A stretch of DNA of 17,752 nt from Bacteroidales bacterium (lineage in GTDB: Bacteria; Bacteroidota; Bacteroidia; Bacteroidales; UBA932). A program made the translations under genes and the position numbers. The notes beneath the pieces were generated by a model. The model did not search any database. It had not been told where the DNA came from and was given only the letters and a program-made list of their open reading frames with translations. The stretch lies in assembly GCA_017472115.1 (NCBI GenBank), contig JAFUQW010000090.1, forward strand, positions 1 to 17,752, in the 5' to 3' direction. How positions within the stretch are numbered: position 1 is the stretch's first letter; each line of letters begins with the position of its first letter. Shown piece after piece: positions 1 through 7,657 of this stretch.

Positions 1-217
1 CGGCGTTACCTCGTATCGGATAATCCTGGAGCTTCTTCGCTGAGGTAAAGCCATGGAAAATCACGCGACGAGAAGAAAACTCTGCCGGGATGGCCTTCTT
101 CTCGTCTAAATGAATATGTCTCTCCTCATCCTTGGGATAAGGCTGTATTGATACGATGTCAAACTTATCAACGATGACACTTGGAAATATTGTCTCTAAT
201 AATGTCTTTGTTACCAT
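1..217 (-). mobile_element. Insertion-sequence transposase, N-terminal region (partial, runs off left edge)
   Basis: Read on the minus strand from the ATG at 217, about 72 codons are open to the window edge, beginning MVTKTLLETIFPSVIVDKFD. Near the edge comes HGFTSAKKLQDYPIRGNA. That segment resembles the conserved 'GF...QDFPIRG' stretch in the N-terminal ORF of two-part Bacteroidota IS transposases often labelled ISAon1-type. The family name is recalled from memory and not searched. The catalytic DDE part would lie to the left of the window, so completeness and activity cannot be judged. The reading frame shows no stop or frameshift in the visible part. The adjoining non-coding stretch to 423 probably includes this element's end. 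Confidence 0.6.
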
Positions 218-333
218 ACCACAAAGGTAACAAGACTAAATTTACCAACCTACTTTTTCCGTTGATCCATAAAAAAAACCTTGCACAACCGAAACCATTT
301 ATGTCCACATTACCTTAAGCTTCATTCGACAAT

Positions 334-390
334 TGTTCAAAATAACGCCATGTCTGTTCAAAGTGGCGTAAAAGGAGTAATTCTGTTCAA
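334..390. repeat. Three TGTTCAA direct repeats and an ACGCCA/TGGCGT inverted repeat, likely IS end region
   Basis: TGTTCAA occurs at 334-340, 355-361 and 384-390. An inverted repeat, ACGCCA (345-350) and TGGCGT (364-369), sits between them with a 13-base spacer. Repeats like these near a transposase gene would fit transposase-binding sites at an IS end. The other end of the element is outside the window, so the terminal repeat and target-site duplication cannot be identified. The remainder of 218-423 is AT-rich, and I see no gene in it. Confidence 0.35.
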
Positions 391-423
391 TAAGGAGAGA
401 TATTTGTATCGATAAGGTAACAT

Positions 424-1239
424 ATGCCACTTATTACTATAAATGAATTGGAAAAGGCGTCGCCTTTGTTTCGCGGGAAGTGCGGGAACGCTTTCTGCGA
501 AGGGTTGATGCGCATACTGTCTGTGGATAAGTTCAATGATCTGTATGACAGAAATGCATGCTTCAATGGGCCTGATTTCGCAAGGGCTGTCCTGAGGGAC
601 ATAGGGGTGGAATACGAAGTCCTGAATAAGGATGTACTGCAAAAAATCCCAGATGGCCCTTTCATCACGATCAGCAACCATCCTTACGGACATATCGACG
701 GTGTGATGCTGGTGGATCTGTTCGGGCATATCAGACCAGACTACAAGGTGATGGTAAATAAGTTTCTTGGCAGAATAAAGGCATTGGATGATAATTTCAT
801 ATGCGTGACTCCTGTCGGAACGCAGCGGACTGCTCCTACCAAGGACAGTATCCAGGGCATCAAGGATTCTGTTGCACATATACGAAATGGAGGTGCCTTG
901 GGGCTCTTCCCTTCCGGAGCCGTCTCTGACCTGAGTCTGAAGGACAGGTGCATCAGGGACAGGGAATGGCAGGAACCGGTGATAAGACTGATCCAGAAAA
1001 TGAATGTCCCTGTCATTCCGGTTCATTTTCTCGACAGGAACTCGAACTTCTACTATTCCCTGGGACTGCTGGACTGGAGGGTCAGGCTGCTGAGACTGCC
1101 GTCAGAAGTGTTCAACAAAGGTGGAAAGGTCATAAGAATCGCACTCGGAGAAATCATCCTCCCGGAACAGCTGCAGAAGATCGATGACATCTGCCTGCTC
1201 CGGGAGTTTCTCAGAGATAAGGTTTATAGCCAGCATTAA
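424..1239 (+). CDS. PlsC-like lysophospholipid acyltransferase family protein
   Basis: A 271-residue protein of the LPLAT/PlsC superfamily, which moves an acyl chain onto a lyso-lipid or amino-lipid acceptor at the inner face of the cytoplasmic membrane. Motif I is NHPYGHIDG at residues 85-93. His86 and Asp92 are separated by five residues, where classic PlsC has four. From memory, this matches the NHPxGGxDG form seen in Bacteroidota relatives of the glycine/ornithine-lipid acyltransferases (GlsA/OlsA). Motif III is FPSGAVSD (162-169). A later IPVHFLD segment (198-204) fits the substrate-tunnel strand. There is no strong membrane helix. The start at ATG 424 has AAGGT a few bases upstream. The gene stands alone after an IS edge and converges with the gene at 1280. 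The fold is confident; the acceptor is unknown. Confidence 0.82.
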   Translation: MPLITINELEKASPLFRGKCGNAFCEGLMRILSVDKFNDLYDRNACFNGPDFARAVLRDIGVEYEVLNKDVLQKIPDGPFITISNHPYGHIDGVMLVDLFGHIRPDYKVMVNKFLGRIKALDDNFICVTPVGTQRTAPTKDSIQGIKDSVAHIRNGGALGLFPSGAVSDLSLKDRCIRDREWQEPVIRLIQKMNVPVIPVHFLDRNSNFYYSLGLLDWRVRLLRLPSEVFNKGGKVIRIALGEIILPEQLQKIDDICLLREFLRDKVYSQH

Positions 1240-1279
1240 ACCCAAAAGTATGCATGATTTGCTCAAGACGAGTTGTCTG

Positions 1280-1564
1280 TCAGTGTTTAAGATAGGATTT
1301 CAGAGACTCGAAATAGTCCTCGAAGGCAGAGAGGCCAGCGGGTGTGACCGAGCATATCGTACGGGGCTTGCGGCCTTCGAATGTCTTTTCGACTTTGATG
1401 TAGCCTGCTGTGGACAGTTTGTCGATCTGCACGCTCAGATTGCCGGCCGTAGCCCCTGTCGATTCTCTGAGATAGACAAAGTCAGCCTCTTCAAGATTTA
1501 CAAGAACAGACATCACAGCCAGACGCAGTTCATTATGAAGCAATGGATCGAGTTTCTTGAACAT
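1280..1564 (-). CDS. Small winged-helix transcriptional regulator
   Basis: A 94-residue, single-domain winged-helix protein with a MarR/ArsR-like layout. A helical N-terminus (1-25) is followed by an HTH with a likely recognition helix at about 39-56 (TAGNLSVQIDKLSTAGYI). A beta-hairpin wing follows at 58-77, containing the basic GRKPR, and then a C-terminal helix that could mediate dimerisation. No metal-binding cysteine cluster or ligand domain is visible. It matches the short 'HTH_34-like' regulators common in Bacteroidota. It starts six bases after the stop of the membrane-protein gene at 1571-2155 and is clearly co-transcribed with it, so it probably regulates that operon in response to a signal handled by the membrane protein. 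Target and ligand are unknown. Confidence 0.8.
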   Translation of the reverse strand: MFKKLDPLLHNELRLAVMSVLVNLEEADFVYLRESTGATAGNLSVQIDKLSTAGYIKVEKTFEGRKPRTICSVTPAGLSAFEDYFESLKSYLKH

Positions 1565-1570
1565 ATAATG

Positions 1571-2155
1571 TCAGTTTTTAGCCGCCTTGCGGTTAAGTAT
1601 GATTCCCGGTACGAGAAGATCGATCACGGCAACTGCTGCGAAGATCAACGTCATGGCATATCCTTCCATAAGGCAGAATGCTGCCGGACATGCTATGCCG
1701 GTAATGAAGCCGCATACCGTGAAAATCCGTTTCTTAAGGACTACACCGGTCATTGCCGCAGCGAATCCCATCAGGACCGCAATATAATGCGCGATGAAAC
1801 GAGGGTCGATAAAGATAAACATGACTGCAAGAACTGTTGCAAAGATACCAAAAACCGTCCATATCTGAGCAAGAATATCATTGACAAAGTTCCTTGCTCC
1901 GCTGACACATTTCTTTTTCATGATCAGAGCAGAGAGCGGCCAGCCGATCAAAGGAAGGACGAACCAGAGCGAATTCCAGCAAGGATTGTCTGTCAGTGTG
2001 AGAAGCAGCCATACCGCCATTGAAAAAACGAGTACAAGTATTCCCCATAATACCATCGGTGAGCCGGCGTTCTTTTCGAAGTCGCGACGGCTTTTTGTTA
2101 TTGCATCTGTAATGAGTCTGATGCTCCTTTCCGGGGTCATTTCATTTGTTTCCAT
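1571..2155 (-). CDS. Hypothetical six-helix membrane protein paired with a winged-helix regulator
   Basis: A 194-residue protein I do not recognise by function. It has a charged, soluble N-terminus of about 30 residues, then six predicted membrane helices at roughly 34-54, 62-79, 97-117, 121-140, 144-162 and 168-187. It ends in a short basic tail, NRKAAKN. There is no signal peptide, transporter signature or catalytic motif. It is the first gene of a two-gene unit with the winged-helix regulator six bases downstream. A Bacteroidota-type promoter lies about 90 bases upstream, and a hairpin sits in the leader. The pairing of a small polytopic protein with a one-domain HTH recurs in Bacteroidota genomes, by recollection, and suggests a membrane-stress or signal-sensing role. 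That role is inference only. An alternative start is the Met at residue 6. Confidence 0.7.
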   Translation of the reverse strand: METNEMTPERSIRLITDAITKSRRDFEKNAGSPMVLWGILVLVFSMAVWLLLTLTDNPCWNSLWFVLPLIGWPLSALIMKKKCVSGARNFVNDILAQIWTVFGIFATVLAVMFIFIDPRFIAHYIAVLMGFAAAMTGVVLKKRIFTVCGFITGIACPAAFCLMEGYAMTLIFAAVAVIDLLVPGIILNRKAAKN

Positions 2156-2185
2156 TGTATTATTCTTTATAAATTAAATATTTGC

Positions 2186-2225
2186 AGCTTTCTCACTCCC
2201 CTTCCGGACAGGGAGATCGAAAGCT
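2186..2225 (-). promoter_or_regulatory. Leader hairpin upstream of the membrane-protein/regulator operon
   Basis: AGCTTTC (2186-2192) pairs with GAAAGCT (2219-2225). Inside, TCCC (2197-2200) pairs with GGGA (2211-2214), leaving a symmetric 4x4 internal loop and a 10-base apical loop. It lies between the predicted transcription start near 2238 and the ATG at 2155, so it would form in the 5' untranslated RNA. No T-run follows, so it is not an obvious attenuator. Its function is unknown. Confidence 0.4.
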
Positions 2226-2244
2226 CCGTCACGCTTAAGCATTG

Positions 2245-2276
2245 CAAATATAAACAAGTTTATTTTATAAACCAAG
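2245..2276 (-). promoter_or_regulatory. Bacteroidota-type promoter for the 2155-1280 operon
   Basis: On the minus strand the -7 box TATATTTG (2252-2245) matches TAnnTTTG exactly. A TTGG (2276-2273) lies 19 bases upstream, as expected for the -33 box. Transcription would start near 2238, giving a leader of about 80 bases. This is the best-formed promoter in the window. Confidence 0.6.
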
Positions 2277-2297
2277 AAAGAAGAGAAAATAATTGAC

Positions 2298-2305
2298 TAA
2301 CTTTG
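2298..2305 (+). promoter_or_regulatory. -7 promoter box for the methyltransferase at 2336
   Basis: TAACTTTG matches the TAnnTTTG box of the Bacteroidota primary sigma factor. No clear TTTG is seen 19-21 bases upstream. It lies back to back with the minus-strand promoter at 2245-2276. It overlaps a TTG at 2303 that is in frame with the gene, so transcription would begin near 2312 and TTG 2303 cannot be the start codon. This supports ATG 2336. Confidence 0.5.
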
Positions 2306-2335
2306 AAAGCGAATCTGAAAGGTTATGGCAAAGAA

Positions 2336-3127
2336 ATGAAAAGCAGATATATCGACAGGGAAAGATACTTCAATGAACTGGCTCAGACTTCGAGAGAATT
2401 CTACATAGACTACATAGGGAAATGGAAGAAGCCAGGTAAAGGATGCCGTGTGCTTGAGATTGGTTGCGGCGAGGGAGGTAACCTGCTTCCGTTTGCCGAA
2501 CTCGGCTGCCATGTGGAAGGACTTGACCTTGCGCCCAAAAAGATAGAGAATGCTGCGCTCTTCTTCGCACAGAGAGGCCGGAAGGGCAGCTTTTCATGTT
2601 CTGACTTCCTCACATGCACTCCCCCTCCGGCAGACAGCCTCTATGACGTGATCATAATCCACGATGTCATAGAGCACATCGAACCGGAAGGCAAGAAGCT
2701 GTTCTTCGAGAGGGCCAGGCAATATGTCAGACCCGACGGTATAATATTCTTCGGATTCCCGGCATGGCAGATGCCGTTCGGCGGCCATCAGCAGATATGC
2801 AGGAGCAAGGCCGCAAGGCTGCCTTTCATTCATCTGCTTCCTCGGGGCATATACAAGACATATCTCAGGATGTTCAGGGAAAATGAAGCCCAGATAGATG
2901 AACTGCTGAGCATAAAACGTTCGAGAATGACTCCGGAATCCTTTGAAGCACTGGCATCTGCCCAGGGCTACAGGATCTTAGACAGAACACTCTGGTTCAT
3001 CACGCCGCATTATAAGGCAAAATTCAGACTCAAGCCGAGAAAGCTGGGAGCGTTGTTGAGAACCATTCCATATATCAGAAACTTTTTCACGACCTCATGC
3101 TTCTACATCATCCGCCCGGATTGCTGA
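2336..3127 (+). CDS. Class I SAM-dependent methyltransferase
   Basis: A 263-residue soluble enzyme with the Rossmann-type methyltransferase fold. The SAM glycine loop is VLEIGCGEGG (39-48). The acidic residue ending strand 2 is Asp64 in GLDL. The DVIIIHDVIEHI segment (104-115) is the usual post-motif of UbiG/type-11 relatives. The C-terminal half is basic and holds an inserted helical region (about 150-205) that probably forms the acceptor cap. The acceptor is not predictable. ATG 2336 is chosen over the in-frame TTG at 2303 because that TTG is part of the likely promoter -7 box. The gene converges with another, unrelated methyltransferase four bases away. There is no operon partner. Confidence 0.8.
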   Translation: MKSRYIDRERYFNELAQTSREFYIDYIGKWKKPGKGCRVLEIGCGEGGNLLPFAELGCHVEGLDLAPKKIENAALFFAQRGRKGSFSCSDFLTCTPPPADSLYDVIIIHDVIEHIEPEGKKLFFERARQYVRPDGIIFFGFPAWQMPFGGHQQICRSKAARLPFIHLLPRGIYKTYLRMFRENEAQIDELLSIKRSRMTPESFEALASAQGYRILDRTLWFITPHYKAKFRLKPRKLGALLRTIPYIRNFFTTSCFYIIRPDC

Positions 3128-3146
3128 CAGTTCAGGATACTGTCAG
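3124..3146. terminator. Palindrome spanning both convergent stop codons
   Basis: CTGACAGT (3124-3131) and ACTGTCAG (3139-3146) form an 8-base stem around a 7-base loop. The plus-strand stop (3125-3127) is in one arm and the minus-strand stop (3132-3134) is in the loop. Neither side has a T-run, so it is not a textbook intrinsic terminator. It could stabilise 3' ends or limit read-through between the two converging genes. Confidence 0.4.
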
Positions 3147-3887
3147 TGCGGCAAGATAATCATAGTGTCCGCCCTCAGCAATGAGTTCAGCATTGAAACC
3201 ATTCTCCTGTGCATAGAATGCCAAAGTGTCGAAATCTACATAAAGCCAGTCAAAAACTTCACCCTTGACTACATCAAGCAGGGAATCGGCATTTCCTGTA
3301 TATTCCATTCTATAATCTATAAGCCCATAATAGTCTTCCGCCAGGTCGATCATCAGACTTCCGTCCTCTTCCTCATAGAGGTAACGAAGATCGCTCGAAT
3401 CGACAAGCAGGACTCCACCTGGTTTGAGCAGCTGTCTGATCCTTCCGAAGAATACAGGCATGTTTTCAAGAGTACCTATGATGCCGGTACCGTTCATAAG
3501 CATGAGGACAGTGTCAAAACGTTCATCAAACGATTCGTCATATAGATTGACATTGAGCGCGTTTATTCCTCTTTCCTTCATCACGGATACAGCCAGAGGA
3601 GATATATCGATGGCAGTGACCTTCTTTCCCATGGACATCAGAGCAAGGCTGTGACATCCGCTTCCCGCCCCTACATCAAGGATGTCACCTTCGGACAATT
3701 CGAGAGCCGTCCTTTCAAGCAGCGGCATATCTTCATACTTGCGGAAAAGGTCTGCCACAGGAATCTCATCATCTTCAAACTGAGAAGAACAGACCCTGAG
3801 CACACCTGACCTGCCGTTCTTGTAATAGTCATATATTGCGGCACCCATCGGATCGCCCGAGGCGGCAAGACACTCTTTGCTTTCCAT
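3132..3887 (-). CDS. Class I SAM-dependent methyltransferase downstream of an AraC regulator
   Basis: A 251-residue methyltransferase. The N-terminal part contains GDPMGAAIYDYY (11-22) and SSQFEDDEIP. The SAM-binding core follows: ILDVGAGSGCHS (69-80), then Asp94 in TAIDIS. A LMLMNGTGIIG stretch (128-138) occupies the motif-IV position. The architecture matches a small-molecule methyltransferase common in Bacteroidota; its substrate is unknown to me. The start is ATG 3887, seven bases after the stop of the AraC gene. The frame is open further upstream to 3986, but that would overlap the AraC gene by 92 bases and add a non-homologous basic tail. It is very probably co-transcribed with, and perhaps controlled by, the AraC protein. 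Confidence 0.8.
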   Translation of the reverse strand: MESKECLAASGDPMGAAIYDYYKNGRSGVLRVCSSQFEDDEIPVADLFRKYEDMPLLERTALELSEGDILDVGAGSGCHSLALMSMGKKVTAIDISPLAVSVMKERGINALNVNLYDESFDERFDTVLMLMNGTGIIGTLENMPVFFGRIRQLLKPGGVLLVDSSDLRYLYEEEDGSLMIDLAEDYYGLIDYRMEYTGNADSLLDVVKGEVFDWLYVDFDTLAFYAQENGFNAELIAEGGHYDYLAALTVS

Positions 3888-3894
3888 ATCTGCT

Positions 3895-4761
3895 TTATTC
3901 AGCGTCAGGACTTTCTGGATTCTCCTTCTGCGCTTCCTTACGGATATGAGAAGGCAGCTTGCCGAATTCCCTCTTGCAATATGCACAGAAATTGCCGGGA
4001 CCTGAAAAGCCGTATTTTTCGGAGATGTCCAGCAGTCTCAGGTCTGTATATTTAATGTCGTTAAGAATTTCCACCCTTCTCGACAACTGGATCCATTCAC
4101 GAGGAGTAGTGTCCGGAAAGTAGCGGCGGAACAGATCGTTGAACTGATTGACAGTATAGCCGCACATTTCAGCAAGCTGCTTGAGATTCTTGGCCTTGGA
4201 GCGGTTGTTTTCAATAAGGGCGGTAAATGACATCTGATGCCCGAACAGATTATAGAAGAAGTTGAGCTGTTCTTCCTCGCTATAATAAAAGCGTATGTTC
4301 ACAAATACAAGTTCCATCATGGAGCGATGAAGATGTGCGCATCGTATGTCATCGTCAAGATACCCGGAAAGCATCTCTAATATATGAACAGCACCTCCGC
4401 GGAAAGGAAGGGCACTGAACTCATAACAGAAGTTCTTATTCTGTCTGAGCGATCTGGACAATGTCCCCATATTGCATGCGGCACCAGGCTTGGCAAAATA
4501 ACATACAATGATTTCCATATCCGTCAATGCGACGAAATCATATATGAAGTCCTGGTAGCAGAGCACCATATGACCTTCATTCATCTCATAGCTGTGCACT
4601 TCATTAGACTCTATTACACATTTTCCCCTGGTCAGGAAAACTATGGAAGAAATATGGGTATTATGTATATTGATAGTTTCTCCTGCGTTACAGGAAGTAC
4701 GGTAGAAACCTGCCTCCGGATGCTGGAGTGACGGGCAGGACTTGGGGCATGACTGTCTCAT
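3895..4761 (-). CDS. AraC-family transcriptional regulator
   Basis: A 288-residue regulator. The N-terminal half (about 20-120) resembles a cupin-like sensor domain, and the C-terminal AraC DNA-binding domain spans about 175-278. HTH 1 is near 191-215 (KNLKQLAEMCGYTVNQFNDL). HTH 2 is near 243-264 (LDISEKYGFSGPGNFCAYCK), followed by the family signature FGKLPSHIRKE. There are many cysteines (positions 5, 9, 24, 48, 68, 87, 96, 112, 141, 200, 259 and 262), which is unusual but not clearly a metal site. It is the first gene of a two-gene unit with the methyltransferase, and it is divergent from the secreted esterase at 4946. It could therefore act on either promoter. It is not adjacent to the xylose operon promoter, so a role in xylose control is only possible. 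Confidence 0.85.
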   Translation of the reverse strand: MRQSCPKSCPSLQHPEAGFYRTSCNAGETINIHNTHISSIVFLTRGKCVIESNEVHSYEMNEGHMVLCYQDFIYDFVALTDMEIIVCYFAKPGAACNMGTLSRSLRQNKNFCYEFSALPFRGGAVHILEMLSGYLDDDIRCAHLHRSMMELVFVNIRFYYSEEEQLNFFYNLFGHQMSFTALIENNRSKAKNLKQLAEMCGYTVNQFNDLFRRYFPDTTPREWIQLSRRVEILNDIKYTDLRLLDISEKYGFSGPGNFCAYCKREFGKLPSHIRKEAQKENPESPDAE

Positions 4762-4912
4762 TCTTGCTCAGATTACAAATAAAATATTTATGTTTTTGAG
4801 CATAAAATTAGTGATTTTTATTTATCAAACAAAATAAAGCTCCAATTGACTTGAATTTTATACCATTAGCAACATTAAATCACAAACAGGACCAGGGAAA
4901 TGCTTATAATAA

Positions 4913-6133
<1,221 letters not shown>

Positions 6134-6144
6134 TCGGATTCAAT

Positions 6145-6175
6145 AAAAAATCAGGCTCGATGAGCCTGATTTTTT
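6145..6175. terminator. Bidirectional intrinsic terminator between the esterase gene and xylE
   Basis: TCAGGCTC (6151-6158), a 3-base loop and GAGCCTGA (6162-6169) form a GC-rich 8-base stem. It is flanked by AAAAAA on the left and TTTTTT on the right, so it works in both directions. It ends the plus-strand esterase gene and the minus-strand xylose operon. The xylE stop codon (6174-6176) begins inside the T/A tract. Confidence 0.9.
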
Positions 6176-7652
6176 ATTTCCTTTTCCAGAGTCTTGACAT
6201 ATCCTCAAGGGTCTTGCCCTTGGTCTCCGGAACCAGTTTCCAGACAAATACGGCAGCTACGATACAGATTACTCCGTAAAGGCCGTAAGTGAATGCATGG
6301 CCGAAATTCTCCATCGAGCCGAGGCTCATGTTGTAGAGAGGCAGGAATGTCGATGACACCACAAAGTTGAATATCCACTGGAATGCCACTGCAATGGCAA
6401 CCGCAGCTCCCCTTATGGTGTTCGGGAAGATTTCGGAAATCAGAACCCAGCAGATAGGGCCCCAGCTGAACATGAACGATGCACTATAGACCATGATGCT
6501 CACGACGGCCACAACCGGAGGGATTGTGGTCACTACACTGGTGACTGCAACACCCGCTGCTCCGAGAGCCATTCCCAGAGAACCCCAGATCAGCAAAGGC
6601 TTGCGTCCTATGCGCTCGACAGTAAAGATGGCCACAAGAGTGAAGGTTATGTTCACTATACCCATGATCACTGTCTGCATCATAGGATTGCCCATTCCGA
6701 GTGATTCGAATATTCTTGGAGCAAAATAAAGGACAGCGTTGATTCCGACGATCTGCTGGAACACGCTGAGCATGATCCCCACAAAAATGACAAGCCATCC
6801 GTACGTGAAGAGCTTTTCCGATTTCTCTGCAACCGTACCCTTTATGTCTGCAAGTATTTCATCAGCCTTGACCCTGCCGTTGATCTTGGACAGGATTGCA
6901 AGAGCCTGCCGATCATTTCCGGCCATTGCAAGATAACGAGGAGTCTCAGGTACAAGGAAAAGAAGCACCGTGAAAAGTCCTGCAGGCACGGCCTCACTCA
7001 CAAACATATATCTCCAGCCCTTTTCGATAGCCCACTGTGCATCGGCAGGATTGATCACCTGGTTGATGCCTTCCGCCATCTTCTGGATCACCGGAGCGAT
7101 GTGGTCGCCTAGAATCATGAAATTGACGAAATATACCACGAGCTGACCGAAGATGATTGCAAACTGGTTCCATGACACCAGAGTGCCTCGGAGATTGCTC
7201 GGAGCCACTTCCGCGATGTACATAGGACAGATCGCCGAAGCGAGTCCGACGCCGACACCTCCCAGAACACGGTAGAGATTGAATGCGATCAGAAGAGAAA
7301 AGGACGGCTGACCTTTCTCGAAGAAGATGAACTCGGGATAATATGATCCGAGAGCAGACAGGAAGAATAATATACCTGCAAGTATGAGGGATTTCTTTCT
7401 TCCCAGGCGTGAAGCACATATTCCGGATATGGCAGCACCAATAACGCAACCTATAAGGGCGCTTGATGAGGTGATGCCATGCATGAAGTCCGTATAGACA
7501 AAGTCCGAAGCACCCATGAAGAATGCCTGCAGACCTTTTTCAGCTCCGGATATGACAGCTGTATCATATCCGAAAAGCAGTCCGCCTATCACTGCCACCA
7601 GGACGATGGAAAAGAGATAGGCCCTGCTTCCTTTATCATTCATAGCTGACAT
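6174..7652 (-). CDS. xylE: D-xylose:H+ symporter, MFS sugar porter
   Basis: A 492-residue, twelve-helix major-facilitator sugar porter of the inner membrane that imports xylose with a proton. Visible signatures include GGLLFGYDTAVISG (23-36, with the proton-coupling Asp30), SRLGRKK (81-87), PETPRYLA (235-242), the sugar-binding QQIVGINAVLYF (299-310), VERIGRK and the C-terminal PETKGKTLEDM. A QW pair in FQWIFNF matches the substrate-lining Gln/Trp of E. coli XylE, and length and spacing agree with it. It is the last gene of the xylose operon. ATG 7652 lies five bases after the xylA stop. ATG 7643 is an equally plausible start. A TTG at 7664 would overlap xylA and is less likely. Transport of a related sugar such as arabinose or glucose cannot be excluded by sequence alone, but context favours xylose. 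Confidence 0.93.
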   Translation of the reverse strand: MSAMNDKGSRAYLFSIVLVAVIGGLLFGYDTAVISGAEKGLQAFFMGASDFVYTDFMHGITSSSALIGCVIGAAISGICASRLGRKKSLILAGILFFLSALGSYYPEFIFFEKGQPSFSLLIAFNLYRVLGGVGVGLASAICPMYIAEVAPSNLRGTLVSWNQFAIIFGQLVVYFVNFMILGDHIAPVIQKMAEGINQVINPADAQWAIEKGWRYMFVSEAVPAGLFTVLLFLVPETPRYLAMAGNDRQALAILSKINGRVKADEILADIKGTVAEKSEKLFTYGWLVIFVGIMLSVFQQIVGINAVLYFAPRIFESLGMGNPMMQTVIMGIVNITFTLVAIFTVERIGRKPLLIWGSLGMALGAAGVAVTSVVTTIPPVVAVVSIMVYSASFMFSWGPICWVLISEIFPNTIRGAAVAIAVAFQWIFNFVVSSTFLPLYNMSLGSMENFGHAFTYGLYGVICIVAAVFVWKLVPETKGKTLEDMSRLWKRK

Positions 7653-7657
7653 GGCTG

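Noticed and set aside
1184..2023. A 279-codon plus-strand open frame
   Set aside because: It lies antisense across the winged-helix and membrane-protein genes. Its translation is rich in His, Cys and Arg without any domain pattern, while the minus-strand products have clear structure. It is a shadow.
3132..3986. A longer methyltransferase starting at 3986
   Set aside because: It would overlap the AraC gene by 92 bases and add an Arg/Lys-rich tail unrelated to the family. ATG 3887, seven bases after the AraC stop, is much more plausible.
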